Source: Nannocystis sp.
Lineage (GTDB): Bacteria > Myxococcota_A > Polyangia > Nannocystales > Nannocystaceae
Assembly: GCA_016712315.1 (NCBI GenBank)
Contig: JADJRG010000013.1
Coordinates: forward strand, 868,001 to 932,000
Length of the DNA stretch: 64,000 nt
Reading direction: 5' to 3'
A program made the translations under genes and the position numbers. The notes under the pieces were generated by a model. It was given only the letters and a program-made list of their open reading frames with translations. It was not told where the DNA came from and made no database searches. Shown piece after piece: positions 25,102 to 34,644 of this stretch (positions are counted from its first letter, which is position 1; every line of letters begins with the position of its first letter).

Positions 25102-25656
25102 AACGTCCATGATCTCGGCCTCTTTTTTGGCGAAGATCTCATCGACCGACTTGATGTAGCGGTCGGTCGCCTCTTGCACCTTCTCCAGCGCCTTCTTCAG
25201 CGCGTCCTCGGAGAGTTCCTTCTTCTTCTCCGCCTCCTTGAGGAGCTCATTCGCCTCGCGGCGGGCCTGTCGGCAGGCGACCTTCGCGTCCTCGGCGAGC
25301 TCCTTAATCTGCTTGACCAGCGCGCGCCGGCGCTCCTCCGTGAGCGGCGGGATCGGCAGACGCAGCACCACGCCGTCGTTGTTCGGGTTCAGGCCCAGCC
25401 CAGCGCTGCCGATCGCCTTCTCGATCGCTTGCAGCGAGTTGCGGTCGTAGGGCTTGACCACCAGCAGCCGCGCGTCGGCGACGCTCACGGTCGCCACCTG
25501 GTTCAGCGGCACCGACGCGCCGTAGCTGTCGACGCGCACGCCGTCGAGCACCGCCGGGTTCGCCCGGCCGGCCCGCACCCGCGACATACTGGTGCGGAGG
25601 CGCTCGATCGCCTCGTTCATGCTCTCGGTTGCGAGTTCTAGCGCCTCATCCTGCAT
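25099..25656 (-). CDS. frr: Ribosome recycling factor
   Basis: A 185-residue protein, exactly the usual RRF length. Motifs: ERLRTSMSRVRAGRANPAVLDG, PLNQVATVSVADARLLVVKPYD, GLGLNPNNDGVVLRLPIPPLTEERR and the C-terminal helix DRYIKSVDEIFAKKEAEIM. With EF-G it splits post-termination ribosomes. ATG 25656 is fixed by the Shine-Dalgarno GAGAGG (minus strand) about 7 nt upstream. Last gene of rpsB-tsf-pyrH-frr, 39 bp behind pyrH. In many bacteria uppS, cdsA and dxr follow; here the cluster ends at a convergent methyltransferase gene. Confidence 0.97.
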   Translation of the reverse strand: MQDEALELATESMNEAIERLRTSMSRVRAGRANPAVLDGVRVDSYGASVPLNQVATVSVADARLLVVKPYDRNSLQAIEKAIGSAGLGLNPNNDGVVLRLPIPPLTEERRRALVKQIKELAEDAKVACRQARREANELLKEAEKKKELSEDALKKALEKVQEATDRYIKSVDEIFAKKEAEIMDV

Positions 25657-25695
25657 CGTCCGATCCTCTCTCTTGGAGTCCACCAAGCCACAACA

Positions 25696-26445
25696 TCAGC
25701 CGATCGAGGTCGGCCGCGCGAGGCCCTCTGGGGCGACCAGCGTGCCGATCTGCTCGCCGCAGACGACCCGCCGGATGTTGTCCCGCGTCAGCATATCGAA
25801 GACCACGATCGGCAGGCTGTTCTCTTTGCACAGCGAGATCGCGGTCGCGTCCATCACGTTGAGGCCGCGCGCCAGCACCTCGAAGTAGTCCAGGCGAGTG
25901 AAGCGCACCGCCGCCGCGTCGAGGGTCGGATCGCGGTCGTAGACCCCGTCGACCTTGGTCGCCTTCAGCAGCACGTCCGCCTGCACCTCCATCGCCCGCA
26001 GCGCCGCCGCCGTGTCGGTCGTGAAGTACGGGTTGCCGGTGCCCGCCGCGAAGATCACCACGCGCCCCTTCTCGAGGTGGCGGGTCGCGCGGCGGCGGAT
26101 GTACGGCTCGGCGATCTCCTTCATCTCGATCGCCGAGAGCACCCGGGTGAAGACGCCGCGCTGCTCGAGCGCGTCCTGCAGCGCGAGCGAATTCATCACC
26201 GTCGCCAGCATGCCCATGTAGTCCGCGCTCGCCCGGTCCATCCCGGTCGCCGCCGCCTGCATGCCGCGGAAGATGTTGCCCCCGCCGATCACCACCGCGA
26301 CCTCGACGCCGAGCGCGATCAGGTCGCCGATCTCGGCCGCGATCGTGCGTAGCACCAAGGCGTCGACCCCATACCCTTGCGCCCCTTGCAGCGCCTCGCC
26401 GGAGAGCTTGAGGAGGATCCGCTTATAAACCGGCCGGTGCTGCAC
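25696..26445 (-). CDS. pyrH: Uridylate kinase
   Basis: A 249-residue amino-acid-kinase-fold enzyme that phosphorylates UMP to UDP in pyrimidine synthesis. Motifs: KRILLKLSGEALQG, VAVVIGGGNIFRG, DYMGMLATVMNSLALQDALE, GTGNPYFTTDTAAALRA, LLKATKVDGVYDRDP and the end ARGLNVMDATAISLCKEN. Start is GTG 26445 with Shine-Dalgarno GGAGGA 5 nt upstream; the frame upstream runs into the tsf-pyrH hairpin and is not used. It lies between tsf and frr, the classical order, but a strong hairpin separates it from tsf. Confidence 0.97.
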   Translation of the reverse strand: MQHRPVYKRILLKLSGEALQGAQGYGVDALVLRTIAAEIGDLIALGVEVAVVIGGGNIFRGMQAAATGMDRASADYMGMLATVMNSLALQDALEQRGVFTRVLSAIEMKEIAEPYIRRRATRHLEKGRVVIFAAGTGNPYFTTDTAAALRAMEVQADVLLKATKVDGVYDRDPTLDAAAVRFTRLDYFEVLARGLNVMDATAISLCKENSLPIVVFDMLTRDNIRRVVCGEQIGTLVAPEGLARPTSIG

Positions 26446-26473
26446 TGTGTCCTCCGCTCGTCTCGCACAAACG

Positions 26474-26500
26474 GAGAGGGCGGGGAGATCCCGCCCTCTC
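26474..26500 (-). terminator. Strong hairpin between tsf and pyrH
   Basis: An 11-bp perfect stem, GAGAGGGCGGG (26474-26484) with its complement at 26490-26500, and a 5-nt loop, begins 8 bp after the tsf stop. No U-tract follows on the minus strand. Probably a partial terminator or mRNA processing/stability hairpin that sets rpsB-tsf output above pyrH-frr. Confidence 0.65.
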
Positions 26501-26507
26501 ATCCGTC

Positions 26508-27170
<663 letters not shown>

Positions 27171-27173
27171 GGT

Positions 27174-28079
27174 CTAGTTCTCCTCTGGATCGGCGACAGC
27201 GGCCTCTTGGTCGGGCGACGCGGCGGCCTCAGGCGCGGGCAGTTGGGTGCGGCGCGAGACGATCTCGACGCGCGGGCCGTCGCCGCCGGTGGTCACGCGG
27301 ATCGTCTCCGCCGTCTCCTGCTCGCCGCCCTCGTGGTTACCGCGCGAGCGGCTGAGGCGGTTGCCCTCGATGCACGCGTCGGCGAGGCGGTTGCAGAAGA
27401 GCTTGATCGAGCGGATCGCGTCGTCGTTACCGGGGATCACGTACTGGATCAGCGCCGGATCGGCGTTGGTGTCCGCGACCGCGACCACCGGGATCCCGAG
27501 GCGGTTCGCCTCGGTCACCGCGATGTGCTCCTTCACCGGATCGACGACCAGCAGCGCGCCCGGGAGCTTGGGCATGTCCTTGACGCCGCCGATGTTGCGC
27601 TCGAGCTTGGCGCGCTTGCGCTCGAGCATCAGCGCCTCTTTCTTCGTGATCTGCGCGTAGGTGCCGTCACTGGCCATCCGCTCGATGTTGCGCAGCTTCT
27701 CCACCGACTGGCGGATCGTCAGCCAGTTGGTGAGCGTGCCGCCGAGCCAGCGGCTGCACACGTAGTACTGGTTCGCGCGCGTCGCCTCAGCGACCAGCAC
27801 GTCCTGCGCCTGCTTCTTGGTGCCGACGAAGAGGATCGGCTTGCCCTCCGACGCGACCCCGCGGATGAAGGTGAAGGCGCGGCGGAAGAGCGCGGCGGTC
27901 TGCTGGAGGTCGATGATGTGGATCCCGCCGCGGGCGCCGTAGATGTACGGCTTCATCGCTGGGTTCCAGCGCTCGGTGCGGTGGCCGAAGTGCACGCCAG
28001 CCTCGAGGAGCTGACGAACGGTGATGATGCGCTGGCCCTCGCTGAGCTCGAGGGACTCTTGGGTCTCGTGGTCGGTCAT
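27174..28079 (-). CDS. rpsB: 30S ribosomal protein S2
   Basis: A 301-residue ribosomal protein. Core: RQLLEAGVHFGHRTERWNPAMKPYIYG, HIIDLQQT, ILFVGTKKQAQDV, YVCSRWLGGTLTNWLTIRQS, LPGALLVVDPVKEHIAVTEANRLGIPVVAVADTNADP and PGNDDAIRSIKLFCNRLADA. A C-terminal extension of about 60 residues (RSRGNHEGGEQETAETI to the acidic end) goes beyond the usual 240 residues. ATG 28079 with Shine-Dalgarno GGAGA upstream; first gene of the translation cluster, promoter in the 287-bp divergent gap. Confidence 0.97.
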   Translation of the reverse strand: MTDHETQESLELSEGQRIITVRQLLEAGVHFGHRTERWNPAMKPYIYGARGGIHIIDLQQTAALFRRAFTFIRGVASEGKPILFVGTKKQAQDVLVAEATRANQYYVCSRWLGGTLTNWLTIRQSVEKLRNIERMASDGTYAQITKKEALMLERKRAKLERNIGGVKDMPKLPGALLVVDPVKEHIAVTEANRLGIPVVAVADTNADPALIQYVIPGNDDAIRSIKLFCNRLADACIEGNRLSRSRGNHEGGEQETAETIRVTTGGDGPRVEIVSRRTQLPAPEAAASPDQEAAVADPEEN

Positions 28080-28366
28080 GATTCTCCGTTGGCGTTGTGC
28101 CGCTGCCCCGATCCTTAGCCGTCGAAACACCCTCGGTCTCCCGATGCGGCGACGCCACGACGGCCTCCTGGGGCATGTGGATTGGTGTTGGCGGGGCGTT
28201 TAACACGCCGAAGGAGCGCCCGCAAGCGCGGGAACCTCGGCGCTGGCCGCGGGGTCCCAAGGTGCCGGACCCAGCGGCATGCGCGCGATTTCGTCGCGAG
28301 CGCCCGAACTCCGTCCTGACTCCCCGCCGCGGCCGCCCCGCTGCTATATAGCCCCTCTCGCCCTGC
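28080..28366. other. Divergent intergenic region, rpsB leader and lipoprotein promoter
   Basis: 287 bp without a gene. Towards rpsB it carries the Shine-Dalgarno and a small inverted repeat GGCGT/ACGCC around 28194-28208 that could fold in the rpsB leader. Towards the plus strand, TATATA at 28345-28350 lies 16 nt before ATG 28367 and may be a -10 box. No other structure seen. Confidence 0.4.
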
Positions 28367-28948
28367 ATGTTCGCCTCTTCGCCACGCCTCTGCCTCTCTC
28401 TCCTCGTCGTCGCCGCGGGCCTCACCCTCGGCTGCTTCCGCGAGCGGACCCCGCCGCCGGCCTTTCGATTCGAGTGTGAGGCTGACGACGAGTGCCTCGC
28501 CCTCGTCGACGCCAACGGCGACCCGGTGCTCGACGCCGACAACAACCCCTACGTCGAGCGCTGCATCAGCGGGCTCTGCCAGTACCCGTGCGCCGGCAGC
28601 CTCCTCGACCTCCTGACGCAGAGCAGCGCCTGCCCGGCCGAGCAGGCCGGCGCGACCTGCTTCAACGGCACATGCAGCAACCTCTGCGACGCCGCCGGCG
28701 AGGTCGAGTCCTGCTCGCCGCCGCACCGCTGCCTCGACTTCACCTCGTTCGAGCTGTTCAGCGGGATGGAGGCGGACCTGGCGATGTTGCCGCAGGAGCG
28801 CCCGGGGATCTGCGGCCAGCGCTGCGACGACGACGACGCTGTACCCTGTCCCACCGGACAGATCTGCCTCAGCGGCCTCTGCCTGCCGCTCGGCGGCGGC
28901 ACCACCGGCGACACCGGCGACACCACCGACACAGGGACCACCGGATGA
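28367..28948 (+). CDS. Cys-rich lipoprotein, hypothetical
   Basis: A 193-residue lipoprotein with lipobox TLGC (C23). The mature part has about 16 cysteines in small modules (FECEADDECLALVD, ERCISGLCQYPCAGS, ATCFNGTCSNLCDA, SCSPPHRCLD, GICGQRCDDDDAVPCPTGQICLSGLC), typical of secreted myxobacterial disulfide-rich proteins, and ends in a GDTGDTTDTGTTG tail. No enzyme motif. Its stop overlaps the ATG of the next gene (ATGA), so the two are translated together. Function unknown; surface binding or structural role is a guess. Confidence 0.8.
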   Translation: MFASSPRLCLSLLVVAAGLTLGCFRERTPPPAFRFECEADDECLALVDANGDPVLDADNNPYVERCISGLCQYPCAGSLLDLLTQSSACPAEQAGATCFNGTCSNLCDAAGEVESCSPPHRCLDFTSFELFSGMEADLAMLPQERPGICGQRCDDDDAVPCPTGQICLSGLCLPLGGGTTGDTGDTTDTGTTG

Positions 28949-29460
28949 ACACCGCCCCGTCCACGCGCCGCGCCCCCCTCCTCGCCGCCTGCGCCGCGCT
29001 CTCGACCGCCTGCGCCCTCCAACAGCCCAGCGCGCGCCTCACCGACGCCCGCCTCGGCTTCGCGCCGGTGCTCGCCGCCCGCACCAGCTTCGAGTCTGAA
29101 GCCGCCGAGCGCGGCGCCCCCCCCGCGGACGAGGCGCCGCGCGCCGCGCGGGGCCCCACGGAGCTGGTCTTTTGGACAGGTGTCATCCTCGCCGCGGTCG
29201 GCGGCGGCGCCGCGCTCGCCCTCGGCACCACCGCCCGGGTCACCGAAGGCAAGGTGATCAGCGGCTTCGAGGGCGACGGCCTCTCGCGCGCTCGCCTCGA
29301 CGAGCTCAACGACCGCGGCGCCGGCCTCAACAACGCCACCATCGCCGTCGGCGCGCTCGGCCTCGTCGGCGCGATCATGGCGACCACCGCCTACGGCGTC
29401 GATTACACCCGCTGCGGCAAGCTCGCCCCCAAGCGCCGCCGCTGCGACGCGGCCCGCTGA
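28945..29460 (+). CDS. Membrane-associated lipoprotein, hypothetical
   Basis: A 171-residue protein starting at ATG 28945 within the stop of the preceding gene. Signal peptide with lipobox STAC (C23). Two hydrophobic segments (about 75-95 FWTGVILAAVGGGAALALG and 123-142 IAVGALGLVGAIMATTAYG) flank a short polar loop. A Cys pair closes the protein (TRCGKLAPKRRRCD). No family recognised. It forms a two-gene unit with the Cys-rich lipoprotein and converges with the VIT/VWA gene. Confidence 0.65.
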   Translation: MNTAPSTRRAPLLAACAALSTACALQQPSARLTDARLGFAPVLAARTSFESEAAERGAPPADEAPRAARGPTELVFWTGVILAAVGGGAALALGTTARVTEGKVISGFEGDGLSRARLDELNDRGAGLNNATIAVGALGLVGAIMATTAYGVDYTRCGKLAPKRRRCDAAR

Positions 29461-29468
29461 GTGGTTCT

Positions 29469-31622
29469 TTAGCGCTCGCGCGCCGGCGCGCGCCGCGAGG
29501 GCTCCGCGCGCGGCTCCGGGGCCGGCGCGCTCAGCAGCAGCTCGACCGTGCCGGCCCCCAACGGATCGCCATCCACGGGCGGCTTACCGCCAGCGGGCGC
29601 GTTGAAGGCGACCGGATAGCCGAGGCGATAGGTCGCCTCATCGAGCTGCCCCGCGGGCACCTCGAGCGCCCACGCCGCCTCGAGAATGCACGCCTCGAAG
29701 ATCGGATCGCTGCGGCTCATGCTCTGGCTCGCGATCATCGCGTGCATCACCTCTCCCTTGCCGACCTCGATCTCAAAGCTCACCCGGCCGCTCAAGGTCT
29801 GGTCGCGCGTCAACGCCGCGTTGTAGCAGGCCCGCGCCCGCGGGAAGACCCTCGTCAGCAAGTAGCGGCGGAAGATCCGCTCGTCCAAGTGCCCGCGATC
29901 GAGCTGCCCGCCGCGGCCTGCCCACATGATCGACAGGCGCGCGAGGCGTTGGTGGTAGCGCGTCAACCACGGCGGCGCCGCGTAGCCGTCGCTCGCCAGC
30001 GCCTCGACGCTCGCCGCGCCGACCGACGCCACCCACGCGCTCGGCGGCGGCGACAGCTCCGCGACCGTCGGCGCCACCGCGATCTTCCGCGCCCCTTGAC
30101 GCCCCCGCACCCGCACCCGCGGCGGCCGTGAGCCCTCGAAGCGGCCCTCCAGCGCCACCACGTTCCCGGCGATCAGCCCGCTCGGCGCCGCCGTCGTCAG
30201 CGTCGCCCCCCGCGGCAGGTCGATCGCCAGATCGCTGAGCACCCGCGGCGCCGCGAGCAGCTCACGCGCCTCTTGTCCGCGCTGCGCCACCGTCTCGAGG
30301 CTGATCCTCGCGCCCAACGCCGCCGCCATCGCCGCCACCGGATGATCCGGACGCAGCCCCCGGCGGGCCAACATCGGCTCATCCACGACGAAGATCACCT
30401 CGGGCCAGCTCGCCTTCCGCCCGCCCAGCACCCCCGCCAGCGCCGCCTCGACCGCTTGCGGTGGGATCGACGCCGGCAGCATCCCGTCTGAAAAGACCAA
30501 GATCACCGGCCGCCGCGCGCCGCTCGTCCGCAGCCGCTCGCCCGCCAGCGCCAGCGCCCCCGCCAAGTCCGTCCCTTGCTCGCGCGTCCCCGCGTCGAGC
30601 TCGATCGCTAACTGACGCCGCGCCGCCTCATCGCGCACCGAGGGCGGCCTGGTCGCCGTCATCAGCGCTCGCGGCCGCCGCGCGAAGGAGATCGCGTCGA
30701 AGGTCGTCTCCGCGGGCAGCGCGTCGAAGAGCGCCGACAACGCCGCGACGATCTCCCGGTGCATCTCCGGGGCGGTGCTCCGCGAGCGATCGATCACCGC
30801 GATCACGTGATCAGGGCGCACCGGCTCGCTCGCCGCCAGGCGCAGGTACAGGCGAAAATCACCCGCCTCGCCGCCGCGGCCGCGCTGCGCCTCCATGTGC
30901 GCGCTCAGCCGCGCCCCCGCGCGCGCCTGCGGCTGCGTCACGGGCCAACCAACCGTCACCCGCTCGCTCGCCTTCGTGAGCACGAACGGCGCGCCATCGT
31001 TCGCCCCGCCGTCGACCCAGAAGCGCGCCGCCTCGCCCTCTCGCGCCACCATCACCCGGCGGTCACGGACCAGACCGAGCGGCGACTCACCCCGCTCTGG
31101 CGCGACCAGCTCCCAGCGATCGCCGCGCATCGCCGGCGGCACCAGCGCTCGCACCTCGATCTGCGTCGTCGATCCTGGGTCGAGGCTGAACGCGACCACC
31201 TCGGCGCCTGGCAGGTCCCCGAGCTCCGCCGGCGGCAGCCACCGCGCGAAGATCGCCCCCGGGTCGCGCCGACCTGGCTCATCGACCAGATCTGTCATCT
31301 TCCCGTTCGACCAGGCGCCGCCGCGCGCCACCCGCAGCCCGTGCAGCTCCGCGCCCCGCGGCAGCGCGAGGCTCAGCACCGCGTCCTGCGCCCGCGCGCT
31401 CGTGTTATGCAGCGCCACTCGGATCCGCAGGTCCGCGCGCATACCGACCATGCCCTCGACGATCCACTCGTACGAGAGCTCCTCGACGGGCGAATAGCCG
31501 CGCTCGCTGTTGATCTGCGGGTCGACGATTAAACTGTCCGCGAGGGCAGGTGTCGGACCGGCGAGGGCGGCCGCGCCGACCAGCGCGGCCAGAGAGCAGT
31601 GGCGGAGGAGCCGATCAAACAC
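29469..31622 (-). CDS. Secreted VIT-like/VWA domain protein with AgmX/PglI-like C-terminus
   Basis: A 717-residue exported protein from GTG 31622 (MFDRLLRHCSLAALVGA, cleavage near ALA-DS). Order: a VIT-like beta domain (about 35-170, with GMVGMRADLRIRVALHNTS and LALPRGAELHGLRV), a VWA domain (from about 270) with MIDAS motif DRSRS and GTDLAGALALAGERL, a beta region, and a C-terminal domain RACYNAALTRDQTLSGRVSFEIEV with a CILEAA cysteine, as in the AgmX/PglI C-terminal family of myxobacteria. Probably a metal-dependent surface or periplasmic interaction protein, perhaps in gliding or envelope assembly. GTG 31622 is preferred to GTG 31658 because TACCTT lies 6 nt upstream and the signal peptide is then normal. 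Confidence 0.82.
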   Translation of the reverse strand: MFDRLLRHCSLAALVGAAALAGPTPALADSLIVDPQINSERGYSPVEELSYEWIVEGMVGMRADLRIRVALHNTSARAQDAVLSLALPRGAELHGLRVARGGAWSNGKMTDLVDEPGRRDPGAIFARWLPPAELGDLPGAEVVAFSLDPGSTTQIEVRALVPPAMRGDRWELVAPERGESPLGLVRDRRVMVAREGEAARFWVDGGANDGAPFVLTKASERVTVGWPVTQPQARAGARLSAHMEAQRGRGGEAGDFRLYLRLAASEPVRPDHVIAVIDRSRSTAPEMHREIVAALSALFDALPAETTFDAISFARRPRALMTATRPPSVRDEAARRQLAIELDAGTREQGTDLAGALALAGERLRTSGARRPVILVFSDGMLPASIPPQAVEAALAGVLGGRKASWPEVIFVVDEPMLARRGLRPDHPVAAMAAALGARISLETVAQRGQEARELLAAPRVLSDLAIDLPRGATLTTAAPSGLIAGNVVALEGRFEGSRPPRVRVRGRQGARKIAVAPTVAELSPPPSAWVASVGAASVEALASDGYAAPPWLTRYHQRLARLSIMWAGRGGQLDRGHLDERIFRRYLLTRVFPRARACYNAALTRDQTLSGRVSFEIEVGKGEVMHAMIASQSMSRSDPIFEACILEAAWALEVPAGQLDEATYRLGYPVAFNAPAGGKPPVDGDPLGAGTVELLLSAPAPEPRAEPSRRAPARER

Positions 31623-31628
31623 CCGTCC

Positions 31629-31634
31629 AAGGTA
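31629..31634 (-). promoter_or_regulatory. -10-like hexamer TACCTT, 6 nt before the VIT/VWA start
   Basis: On the minus strand TACCTT ends 6 nt before GTG 31622. It helps choose this start over the GTG at 31658. Member of the TAnnnT series. Confidence 0.35.
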
Positions 31635-31676
31635 GCGCACCCCGGGCCGTCGGCCCACGGAGCGCGAATCGGGCTG

Positions 31677-32267
31677 CTAGGGCTGGATCGCCCACAGCCC
31701 GACGTTGATCAGCCACAGCACCGAGCCCACGCGCAGCGCCCGGAACGGCGCCGAGATCAGCAGGAAGCGCAGATAGGAGAGGCTGCTCGTCCCGGCGGCC
31801 CACGAGGCGAGCGAATACGGCAGCGGCGTCAGCGCGGCCAGCGCGATCCCGACGCTGCCGTGGCGCTCGATCAGCACCTTCACCTGCGCCCCCCGATCCG
31901 CCATCACGCGCTTGTACCAGCCCGTCAAGGACAGCCGCCGGCCGATCAAGAAGCCCACCGAGCCGCCCGCCAAGCTGCCGCCGGTGCTCCACGCCACCAC
32001 CTCGACAAATGGCAGCCCGCCCGCGAGCCCCAGCGCCGAGAAGGCGTCGTTGGGGAGCGGCACCGTGAACGCGTCCGGGATGAAGAAGCCGAGCGCCACG
32101 CCCACGCCGCCGAGCTCACCGACGAACCACCGCGCGAAGGCCAACAGCGGCTCGCGAAACAAGTAGCCGACCGCCGCGAAGATCAGCGTGATCGAGACGA
32201 TCGCCGCGCCGAGCGAGAGCAGCAGCCGCAACGGATCGACGGGGCGGGGCGCTGGCAGCTCGGTCAT
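31677..32267 (-). CDS. VTT-domain (DedA/TMEM64-like) membrane protein
   Basis: A 196-residue inner-membrane protein with about five membrane segments. It has the VTT/SNARE-associated pattern: FFIPDAFTVPLPNDAFSALGLAGGLPF, then a Gly-rich reentrant region TGGSLAGGSVGFLIGR, KVLIERHGSVGIALAALTPLPYSLASWAAG and YLRFLLISAPFRALRVG. Members of the superfamily act in lipid flipping and envelope homeostasis; the substrate here is unknown. Start at ATG 32267 (MTELPAPRP); GTG 32321 would add 18 residues. Located 54 bp upstream of the VIT/VWA gene on the same strand. Confidence 0.88.
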   Translation of the reverse strand: MTELPAPRPVDPLRLLLSLGAAIVSITLIFAAVGYLFREPLLAFARWFVGELGGVGVALGFFIPDAFTVPLPNDAFSALGLAGGLPFVEVVAWSTGGSLAGGSVGFLIGRRLSLTGWYKRVMADRGAQVKVLIERHGSVGIALAALTPLPYSLASWAAGTSSLSYLRFLLISAPFRALRVGSVLWLINVGLWAIQP

Positions 32268-32345
32268 CCGCGGGGGCCTCTTGCCATCCAGGGGTGTAGT
32301 GCGCGCGCTCGGCCGCGTCAACTGACAGCGCGGCGCCGCGACGAT

Positions 32346-33188
32346 TCACCCCAGCGGACGCCGCGCCCGCACCACCTGCGATTGAACCCCTGTACGCAGG
32401 CGCATCCCTGAAAAATCCCCGCTCAGCTCCTCGAGCTCGAGCCCCGCCGCCGCGATCAGGGCCCTGATCTCCTCAGGGAAGATCTGCCGGTGCGCCAGGT
32501 GGACCAAGCGGCGCGGCTTCGGCGGCGGCTTGAACGCGCGCCCCCGCCGCGGCGCGTCGTCGTAATAGATCCGCACGTGGCACACCTGCGTCTCGGCGTC
32601 GTAGGTGTGGTTCGTCGAGTACACCAGCGGCTCCCCCGTCGTCGGGTGCTTGAAGTGCGTCACCGCGTGGCGCTCGTCCGGGTCCCACGTCAACCAATCC
32701 AAGTCCGGCAGCAGCACATCGAACGCGAACGTGCCGCCTGGCGCCAACACCCGCCGGGCCTCGCAGAAGCAGGCCAGCAGCTCGCGGTAGCTGTACAAGT
32801 GCTGGAGCGCGTTAAAGGGCGCGATCACCAGATCAAAGGCGCCGTCAGCCAGCGGCAGCGCGGTCATATCGCCGACCACCACCGCGAGCTGGGCGCCGAA
32901 GCTCGGGCTCGCCGCCGCCTTCGCCTGCAGCAGCTCGAGCATCGGCGGCATCTTATCGAGCGCCGTGACCACGTGGCCCGCCTCGAGCAGCGGCACCGTG
33001 ATCCTGCCGGTGCCCGCGCCTAGCTCGAGGATCCGCTGCTTCACGCCCAGGCGCGCGGCGAGGCGGCGATACCAGACGATATCCACGCCGCGGTCCTCAT
33101 ACTCGAAGTCATAGAGCGCCGCGTCCTCGTAGTGATCGCGGGTGCCGCGGAGCAGCAGCTCTTCCTCGTTCGGGGTCCGCGAGCGCAT
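32346..33188 (-). CDS. Class I SAM-dependent methyltransferase
   Basis: A 280-residue methyltransferase with Rossmann motifs: motif I QRILELGAGTGRITVPLL, acidic loop VVTALDKMPPMLELL, GDMTALPLADGAFDLVIAPFNALQHL (motifs II-III) and RRVLAPGGTFAFDVLLPD. The sequence resembles glycine/sarcosine- or small-molecule-type methyltransferases, with DHYEDAALYDFEYEDR at the N-terminus, a pattern common in unassigned methyltransferases. Substrate unknown. ATG 33188; a same-strand neighbour pcnB lies 39 bp upstream and the VTT gene 78 bp downstream. Confidence 0.9.
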   Translation of the reverse strand: MRSRTPNEEELLLRGTRDHYEDAALYDFEYEDRGVDIVWYRRLAARLGVKQRILELGAGTGRITVPLLEAGHVVTALDKMPPMLELLQAKAAASPSFGAQLAVVVGDMTALPLADGAFDLVIAPFNALQHLYSYRELLACFCEARRVLAPGGTFAFDVLLPDLDWLTWDPDERHAVTHFKHPTTGEPLVYSTNHTYDAETQVCHVRIYYDDAPRRGRAFKPPPKPRRLVHLAHRQIFPEEIRALIAAAGLELEELSGDFSGMRLRTGVQSQVVRARRPLG

Positions 33189-33227
33189 AGACGCAGCCGA
33201 TCGTCCGATCGTCGGGTGGAGCGCCGC

Positions 33228-34568
33228 TCAGCCCGCGGAGGCCGGCTCGGAGCGCGCGCGCTTGTGGCCGCCGGAGCGGCTCGGCCGGCCGCCGCGTCGC
33301 CGCTTGCGCCGCTTGCTCGGCTCATCATCCTCTTGCACGACCGCGGTCGCTCGCGACGCGAGGCGCTGCCACACCTCGAACTCGCTGCCGCCGTGGCCGC
33401 GCGCCTTCACGGCGACGCCCAGGAACACCAGCGCGTCATGGAAGTACTGGCGCTCGATCAGCGACGGCCGGCGCTTACTGCGGCGCTGCGAGGAGTCGAC
33501 CATACGCGGGTGGGCCATCAAGATCTGGCGGGCCAGCTCGCGATCGCGGCGGGCCACGCCGAGCGGCCCGCACATCGCCTCCATCAGGTCATCGATCTTG
33601 CGATCGAGGTCTTGGCGCGACGAGGTCAACCACTCATCGTCGACCAGCGGCGCCATCAACACCGCCAGCAGCACCCCGTTCGACGCGATCTGCTGGGTCT
33701 CGATCACGAATTCATCGAGCGCCCCGAGGAAGTCCCAAAACAGCCGTGAGGGCCCGTACGCGCGCGGCAGCGGCCGCTCTGCCGGGATCTGGCCGCTGCG
33801 CACCAGGCCCACCGCGGTGCGTTTGCTGAACACCTCGAGCAAGCTCGGCATGATGTGCCCGAGCAGCCGCGCCTCGAGCATCAGCTCGAACGAGCGCCGC
33901 GACGCCCCGCCGCGCATCAGCTTGAAGATCTCCTCGAGCACCCGGGCGCGCGAGCACTTTTGGATGTCGCCGACCGTATCGAGCAGCGCCTGCCAGGTCG
34001 CCGGCTCGACCGTGAAGTCCAGGCGAGCCGCGAATTTGACCGCCCGGATCATCCGCACCGGGTCCTCTTGGAAGCGCAGCAGCGGGTCGCCGATGGTCCG
34101 GATCACCCCGCGCGCGAGGTCTGGGAGCCCGTCCACGTAGTCGACGATGGTCTCGCGATCGACGTCATAAAAGAGCCCGTTGATCGTGAAGTCGCGGCGA
34201 CGGGCGTCGTCGAGCGCGCTCCCCCACTCGTTGTCGTGGGTGATCAGCGGGTCTTCATCGCTGGTGATCGGCGTCGTCCTGAACGTGCTGGTCTCGATGA
34301 TCTTCGAGCCGAAGTACACATGCGCGAGGCGGAAGCGCCGGCCGATGATCCGCGAGTTGCGGAACGCCCGACGGATCGCCTCGGGGGTCGCGCTGGTCGC
34401 GACGTCGAAGTCCTTCGGCCGCCGGCGCAGATAGAGATCGCGGACGCAGCCGCCGACCAAGTACGCCTCATGACCGTTGGCGAGCAGCTTGCGGACCACC
34501 TTGAGGGCGTCTGGGTCGATCTCGCGGATCGGCAGCGCCAATTTCGAACCTTCGTTGCTGCTGGCCAT
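33228..34568 (-). CDS. pcnB: Poly(A) polymerase / CCA-adding-type nucleotidyltransferase
   Basis: A 446-residue class II nucleotidyltransferase of PcnB type. Head: GHEAYLVGGCVRDLYLRRRPKDFDVATSATPE with the catalytic DxD of the nucleotidyltransferase fold, GRRFRLAHVYFG, then RRRDFTINGLFYD, GLPDLARGVIRTIGDPLLRFQEDPVRMIRAVKFAARL and the RNA-binding helices. The C-terminus is an Arg/Lys-rich tail (PSKRRKRRRGGRPSR), typical of PcnB and suited for RNA binding. It adds poly(A) to RNA 3' ends or CCA to tRNA; the PcnB tail favours the former. ATG 34568 (MASSNEGSKLAL). Divergent from the gene at 34721 across a gap with a long inverted repeat. Confidence 0.9.
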   Translation of the reverse strand: MASSNEGSKLALPIREIDPDALKVVRKLLANGHEAYLVGGCVRDLYLRRRPKDFDVATSATPEAIRRAFRNSRIIGRRFRLAHVYFGSKIIETSTFRTTPITSDEDPLITHDNEWGSALDDARRRDFTINGLFYDVDRETIVDYVDGLPDLARGVIRTIGDPLLRFQEDPVRMIRAVKFAARLDFTVEPATWQALLDTVGDIQKCSRARVLEEIFKLMRGGASRRSFELMLEARLLGHIMPSLLEVFSKRTAVGLVRSGQIPAERPLPRAYGPSRLFWDFLGALDEFVIETQQIASNGVLLAVLMAPLVDDEWLTSSRQDLDRKIDDLMEAMCGPLGVARRDRELARQILMAHPRMVDSSQRRSKRRPSLIERQYFHDALVFLGVAVKARGHGGSEFEVWQRLASRATAVVQEDDEPSKRRKRRRGGRPSRSGGHKRARSEPASAG

Positions 34569-34644
34569 GCGTGGGCGCGCCTGCTCTATCACAAATCCCG
34601 TGGTGGGGGCATGACGCCGTGCAAAAACGCAGCCTCCAGCAAAT

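Noticed and set aside
28945..29460. Start of this protein at 28492 in the longer open frame
   Set aside because: The part before 28945 is a shadow of the preceding Cys-rich lipoprotein; ATG 28945 gives a lipoprotein signal and a typical ATGA overlap.
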